From Hydrogenophaga taeniospiralis CCUG 15921 (lineage in GTDB: Bacteria > Pseudomonadota > Gammaproteobacteria > Burkholderiales > Burkholderiaceae_C), in assembly GCF_001592305.1 (NCBI RefSeq), contig NZ_BCWR01000001.1, positions 62,001-126,000 of the forward strand: DNA of 64,000 bases. The letters run 5' to 3'. Positions 60,835 through 64,000 of this stretch are shown piece by piece; the stretch's first letter is position 1; every line of letters begins with the position of its first letter. The position numbers and the translations under genes are program-made. The notes beneath the pieces are model-generated. The model was given only the letters and a program-made list of their open reading frames with translations, searched no databases and had not been told where the DNA came from.

Positions 60835-62664
60835 ATGACAGAGAGCCCGCAACCGATTCGCCCCCCACTCCTTGCCGCAGACGAGGAGGTGGTCGTGCCG
60901 CCGCTGCCCGAGCAGCAGCACAAGGTCGTGCTGGTGATGGACCTGGTCGAATCGGTACGGCTCATGGCCGACAACGAGGCCGAGGTCGTGAGCCAGTGGC
61001 GCGGCTTCATGCACCACGCCGCCACTCAGGTGCTGCCCACATGCCGGGGCCGCTTGGTCAAGAGCCTGGGCGACGGCCTGCTGGTCGAGTTCGAGCACCC
61101 CACCGACGCCGTGCGGGCCGCACTGGCGCTGCACCGGTACTTCGCGCCCATCAACCGCCGCCTGCCCCTGAGCCAGCAGCTGCACCTGCGCGCCGGCATC
61201 AACGCCACCGATCTGTACGCCGACGAAAACGACGTCTACGGCCATGGTGTGAACCTCGCCGCGCGCATCACCGATCTGGCCTCGCCCGGTGACACCCTGG
61301 TCACCGCGAGCGTGTTCGACGGCATCGTGATCGGCGTCGACGCCGAGGTGGAAGACTGTGGCGAGAGCTACCTCAAACATTGGCCGGAGCCGGTACGCAC
61401 CTGGCGGCTCTACCCCGTCAGCCACGGCTCAGCCGCAGTGCGCCCGCGGGTGCCAGAAGGGGTGCCGACCGACTTTCGCCCGTCGATCGCCGTGGTGCCG
61501 TTCGAAACGCGCAGCCACACGAGCGAACAGTTCGTCATCGGCGAACTGATCGCCGACGGCGTGATCGCCCAACTCTCGCGCAGCCAGGACTTGCGCGTGA
61601 TCTCCCGCCTCTCCACCACCGCCTTTCGTGGACGCCAAAGCACCACCGAAGAGATCGGCCAGCGGCTGGACGCGGCCTTTGTGCTGGGCGGCAGCTACGT
61701 CACCCTGGGCGACAAGGTCGTCATCATGGCCGAGCTGTCCGACAACAAGCGTGGCGAAGTGATCTGGGCCGAGCGGCTCACGGGCGATACCCACGATCTG
61801 CTGGAGGCCCAGAGCGGCCTGCTCGATGCCCTGAGCGCCGCCTGCGCCAAGGCCCTGCTCAACGATCTGGTGCAGCGCACCCTGGTGCTGCCCGTGCCCC
61901 AGCTCGACAGCAATGCGCTCATGCTCGGTGGCATCACGCTCATGCATCGCTCCACGCCGCGCGACCTGCAGCGCAGCCACCAACTGCTTGAAGCCGTGGT
62001 GGCACGGCACCGGCGCGTGGCCACGCCCTGGGCCTGGCTGGCCAAATGGCACATCATGCAGGTGGTGCAAGGCCTCTCGGGCGAACCCGCCAAAGACTTC
62101 CAGCGTGCCATCGACACCGCCGACCGTGCGCTCGACCTGGAGCCCGCCAGCTCGCTGGCCATGGCCATCAAAGGCCATGCGCTGTGCCACTTGGGCAAGG
62201 ACGTGGACGCCTCGCACCGCCTGCTGCAGGAGGCCACCCAGAGCAACCCGAACGACGCCATGGCCTGGCTGTACAACAGCGTGTGGTCGCAGATGTGGGG
62301 AACACCCAAGGATTCGATGGTCGAAGCAGAAAACGCCCTGCACCTCTCGCCACTCGATCCGCAGAAATACTATTTCGAGATGATGTTGGCAACCAGCTAT
62401 GCCGCCATGGAGCAATGGGAACGTGCCATCGAGCTCTGCCGTGCATCCCTGCTGAAAAATCGATACCACCTACCCACGATAAGAACCCTGCTGATCGCCC
62501 AACACGAACTTGGCTATGCAGAGGATGCAAAGGAAACCTTTGCCCTCTTGATGCAACTGCAACCCCAATTGACGGTACAGCAGTATCTAGCGGCAGGAGG
62601 CAAAAGTCCTTTGCGACAGCGGGTCGCGAAAGCGCTGACCAGTCTCGGTCTACGAATGCACTAA
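60835..62664 (+). CDS. Class III adenylate/guanylate cyclase with TolB-like and TPR regions
   Basis: A 609-aa protein. Residues 35-190 are a class III cyclase domain: the metal Asp in VVLVMDLVESVRLM, KSLGDGLLVEF with the second Asp, and GINATDLYADENDVYGHGVNLAARI. Then FRPSIAVVPFETRSHTSEQFVIGELIADGVIAQLSRSQDLRVISRLST, a TolB/FlgO-like N-terminal fold, and about 200 residues of TPR-like helices. It would make a cyclic nucleotide in response to an unknown signal. The terminator at 60731 separates it from the gene before; ATG 60778 is an alternative start. Confidence 0.88.
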   Translation: MTESPQPIRPPLLAADEEVVVPPLPEQQHKVVLVMDLVESVRLMADNEAEVVSQWRGFMHHAATQVLPTCRGRLVKSLGDGLLVEFEHPTDAVRAALALHRYFAPINRRLPLSQQLHLRAGINATDLYADENDVYGHGVNLAARITDLASPGDTLVTASVFDGIVIGVDAEVEDCGESYLKHWPEPVRTWRLYPVSHGSAAVRPRVPEGVPTDFRPSIAVVPFETRSHTSEQFVIGELIADGVIAQLSRSQDLRVISRLSTTAFRGRQSTTEEIGQRLDAAFVLGGSYVTLGDKVVIMAELSDNKRGEVIWAERLTGDTHDLLEAQSGLLDALSAACAKALLNDLVQRTLVLPVPQLDSNALMLGGITLMHRSTPRDLQRSHQLLEAVVARHRRVATPWAWLAKWHIMQVVQGLSGEPAKDFQRAIDTADRALDLEPASSLAMAIKGHALCHLGKDVDASHRLLQEATQSNPNDAMAWLYNSVWSQMWGTPKDSMVEAENALHLSPLDPQKYYFEMMLATSYAAMEQWERAIELCRASLLKNRYHLPTIRTLLIAQHELGYAEDAKETFALLMQLQPQLTVQQYLAAGGKSPLRQRVAKALTSLGLRMH

Positions 62665-62681
62665 CCAACAGGAGAGTCGAA

Positions 62682-63767
62682 ATGAGTGGAGGAATCAGCG
62701 GGGGCATCAGTGGAGGCATCAGTGGAGGCATCAGCGGGGGCATCAGCGGGGGCATCAGCAGCGCAGTAGTCTCCTCCGACGCCCTCATCCTCAGCCGAGC
62801 AGCCATTGTCGGCCCCTTCACCGGGGCGTCCCTGCACGCTACCGAACCCGGGTTCGACAAACCCGCCAACCTCAAGCTCTGGGCCGACGGACCGCGCATC
62901 ACGGCCTGCTTCACCGAGCTGGTCGAGGGCCTGCTCTTTCGCACCCGCAACGGCCCCAAGGAAGCGCTGCTGGAGTTCGCCAACCTGCAGGCCAATACCA
63001 TCCAGCGCAAACCGCTCGTGTGCCTGCGCGCACCCACCAAGGCCCAGTTCAAGAAACAGCTCGATCTGGTCGCGGCCTACGCCGATCTGCGCGCCGACCG
63101 CGCGGCCGAAGTTGTGGCGCAGCTGACGCCGCCGCTGGCGTTCTGGTCGTCCATGGTCGGCCTGACGGCACACCGCCACCCGAAGACCCTGCAGCTGCTG
63201 GACCTGGTCTTTTCGCTCTGTGTTCATGTGGAGATGCGCTTCAAGCACACCTTCGCCAGCCTGCGGCCGGAAGCGTTTTCGCCGCAGATCCAGCCCATGA
63301 TCCAGACCCCCGGCCACGGCAGCTGGCCCAGCGGCCACGCCACCGAAGCCTTTGCCTTCGCAGTCCTGCTGGAAGCGTTGCTCAACGCCGCCTCGGCAGA
63401 AGGTGCCACCCCGCCCAACGGCACGGCCAGCCACGAACAGTTGCAGCGCCTGGCCGCACGCATCGCCGTGAACCGCACGGTGGCTGGGGTGCACTTCCCG
63501 GTGGACAGCGCGGCTGGCCGCCTGCTCGGCACGGCGCTGGCCGAGTTCCTGGTGGCCCGCGCCACCAGCACACGGGTGCACGAGCGCGGCTTTGATGGCC
63601 GCCTGTTCCACGGCCCGAACGGCGAGGCGCTGGACTTCAGCCTGCATCAGAAGATGGAAGGCCCACACCGGCAGCCGGCCTATACACGCTCGGCCACCAG
63701 CACGGGCGTGGGCAATGCCCCGCTGCTCGCCTGGCTCTGGGAGGAAGCGATCAAGGAGTGGCAATGA
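62682..63767 (+). CDS. Vanadium haloperoxidase/PAP2-type phosphatase with N-terminal GGIS repeats
   Basis: A 361-aa protein. Six GGIS units follow the initial MS. Residues 150-290 contain the acid-phosphatase/vanadium-haloperoxidase active site: KHTFASLRP (K-x6-RP), TPGHGSWPSGH (PSGH), and NRTVAGVHFPVD (R-x5-H-x3-D). The FPVD and PSGHAT wording favours the haloperoxidase-related group. No signal peptide. It lies 17 bases after the cyclase gene with a GGAGAG site, so one operon is likely. Halide and substrate are unknown. Confidence 0.85.
   Translation: MSGGISGGISGGISGGISGGISGGISSAVVSSDALILSRAAIVGPFTGASLHATEPGFDKPANLKLWADGPRITACFTELVEGLLFRTRNGPKEALLEFANLQANTIQRKPLVCLRAPTKAQFKKQLDLVAAYADLRADRAAEVVAQLTPPLAFWSSMVGLTAHRHPKTLQLLDLVFSLCVHVEMRFKHTFASLRPEAFSPQIQPMIQTPGHGSWPSGHATEAFAFAVLLEALLNAASAEGATPPNGTASHEQLQRLAARIAVNRTVAGVHFPVDSAAGRLLGTALAEFLVARATSTRVHERGFDGRLFHGPNGEALDFSLHQKMEGPHRQPAYTRSATSTGVGNAPLLAWLWEEAIKEWQ
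62688..62759 (+). repeat. Six 12-bp tandem repeats coding GGIS
   Basis: The unit GGNGGNATCAGN is repeated six times, each coding Gly-Gly-Ile-Ser. Units differ by third-base changes, so the copies are not freshly slipped. Being a multiple of three, gain or loss of units would keep the frame. Low-complexity N-terminal tail. Confidence 0.9.
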
Positions 63768-63802
63768 GCGCCGCGGTGTATTGCGCTGGGGTGTCGGAAT
63801 GA
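63764..63802 (+). other. 12-codon bridging ORF between haloperoxidase and next gene
   Basis: ATG at 63764 overlaps the haloperoxidase stop (ATGA), reads M-S-A-A-V-Y-C-A-G-V-S-E and stops at TGA overlapping the next ATG at 63799. It is the same pattern as the bridges in the eCIS locus but in an unrelated operon. Confidence 0.35.
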
Positions 63803-64000
63803 GTGCGCCGGTCTGGCAGCCCCTGCCCACCGGGGAGTTCACCGGCATCGACTGGAGCGCCCCCGGTGCCATCAATGGTCAGGACCCCTACCTCGCCTGG
63901 GCTGAGGCCGACCACTTCGCCGGCTACCGTCGGGGCCCCGGCAAGAAGCCACCAAAGTGGTTGCCTATCGTGATCGAGCTCTCGTCGCAGGCCGACGTGC
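63799..64000 (+). CDS. N-terminal part of a protein of unknown function (runs off the right edge)
   Basis: The frame opens with MSAPVWQPLPTGEFTGIDWSAPGAINGQDPYLAWAEADHFAGYRRGPGKKPPKWLPIVIELSSQADV and is cut by the window end. The stretch PPKWLPIVIELSSQADV could be the start of an inhibitor-like prodomain of a subtilase, but that is weak. It is coupled by the ATGA bridge to the haloperoxidase gene, so it should work in the same process. More sequence would settle the family. Confidence 0.5.
   Translation, partial: MSAPVWQPLPTGEFTGIDWSAPGAINGQDPYLAWAEADHFAGYRRGPGKKPPKWLPIVIELSSQADV

Noticed and set aside
62688..62759. Tandem repeats considered as a CRISPR array
   Set aside because: Units are 12 bases, adjacent without spacers, and in frame in a gene, so they are coding repeats.

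Overview
The window is GC-rich, tightly packed bacterial DNA. The gene content (late B12 and biotin synthesis, a zapA-linked 6S RNA, a PAKKA-repeat histone-like protein, a MerR/MerT-like pair) and protein style suggest a betaproteobacterium of the Burkholderiales, most likely a Comamonadaceae member such as Hydrogenophaga. The genus is an inference from style. No tRNA, rRNA, transposase or CRISPR array was seen.

Layout. (1) 1-6233: small housekeeping and accessory genes, namely a DUF6172-like protein, a DEDD exonuclease, an Asp-nucleophile alpha/beta hydrolase, an acyltransferase, a VOC protein, a GNAT acetyltransferase, a PLP aminotransferase and a PhnD-like binding protein. (2) 6603-33256: a complete-looking extracellular contractile injection system (eCIS, phage-tail-like particle) on the plus strand. 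It encodes sheath, tube, a CxxC baseplate protein, a Pro/Ala-rich protein, a DUF4255 cap protein, an AAA+ ATPase, LysM proteins, hub, spike, PAAR-like tip, gp25, two baseplate-J wedges, a P2-I-like protein and a giant beta-helix protein. Three putative cargo proteins sit in its middle. Each has an N-terminal DUF4157 (eCIS core) module with HELTH, joined to a different C-terminal domain: L,D-transpeptidase-like, Bacillus Tgl-type transglutaminase, or a second zinc protease followed by an OmpA-like domain. (3) 33306-36746: endonuclease III, a small MerR/MerT-like soft-metal divergon followed by a broken second copy of part of nth, a LysE exporter and an AraC regulator. (4) 57543 down to about 38167 (minus strand): a roughly 19-kb chain of genes headed by a cobalamin riboswitch and btuB. 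It carries B12 uptake (btuF/btuC/btuD), late corrinoid assembly (cobB, cobO, cobU, bluB, cbiB, cobD, cobQ, cobT, cobS, cobC) and, in its middle, all four core biotin genes bioB-bioA-bioD-bioF. A DUF445 membrane protein follows. (5) 57608-59994: a coiled-coil gene and zapA, 6S RNA, a TauE exporter and an RraA-family protein. (6) 60255-64000: an Ala/Lys/Pro-rich SWIB/histone-like protein, then a class III adenylate cyclase with TPRs, a GGIS-repeat vanadium haloperoxidase/PAP2 protein and the start of another coupled gene.

How it works together. The eCIS genes are linked by ATGA overlaps and, where genes do not overlap, several times by tiny open frames that bridge stop to start, suggesting strong translational coupling. 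The cargo genes lie between the ATPase and the tube/hub genes, as expected for proteins loaded into the tube. In the B12 locus the riboswitch would shut down uptake and assembly when B12 is plentiful, and apparently biotin synthesis as well unless a hidden promoter exists. The points most worth checking are the three DUF4157 fusions, above all the transglutaminase with its Cys/Glu/His residues intact, and the bridging mini-ORFs.
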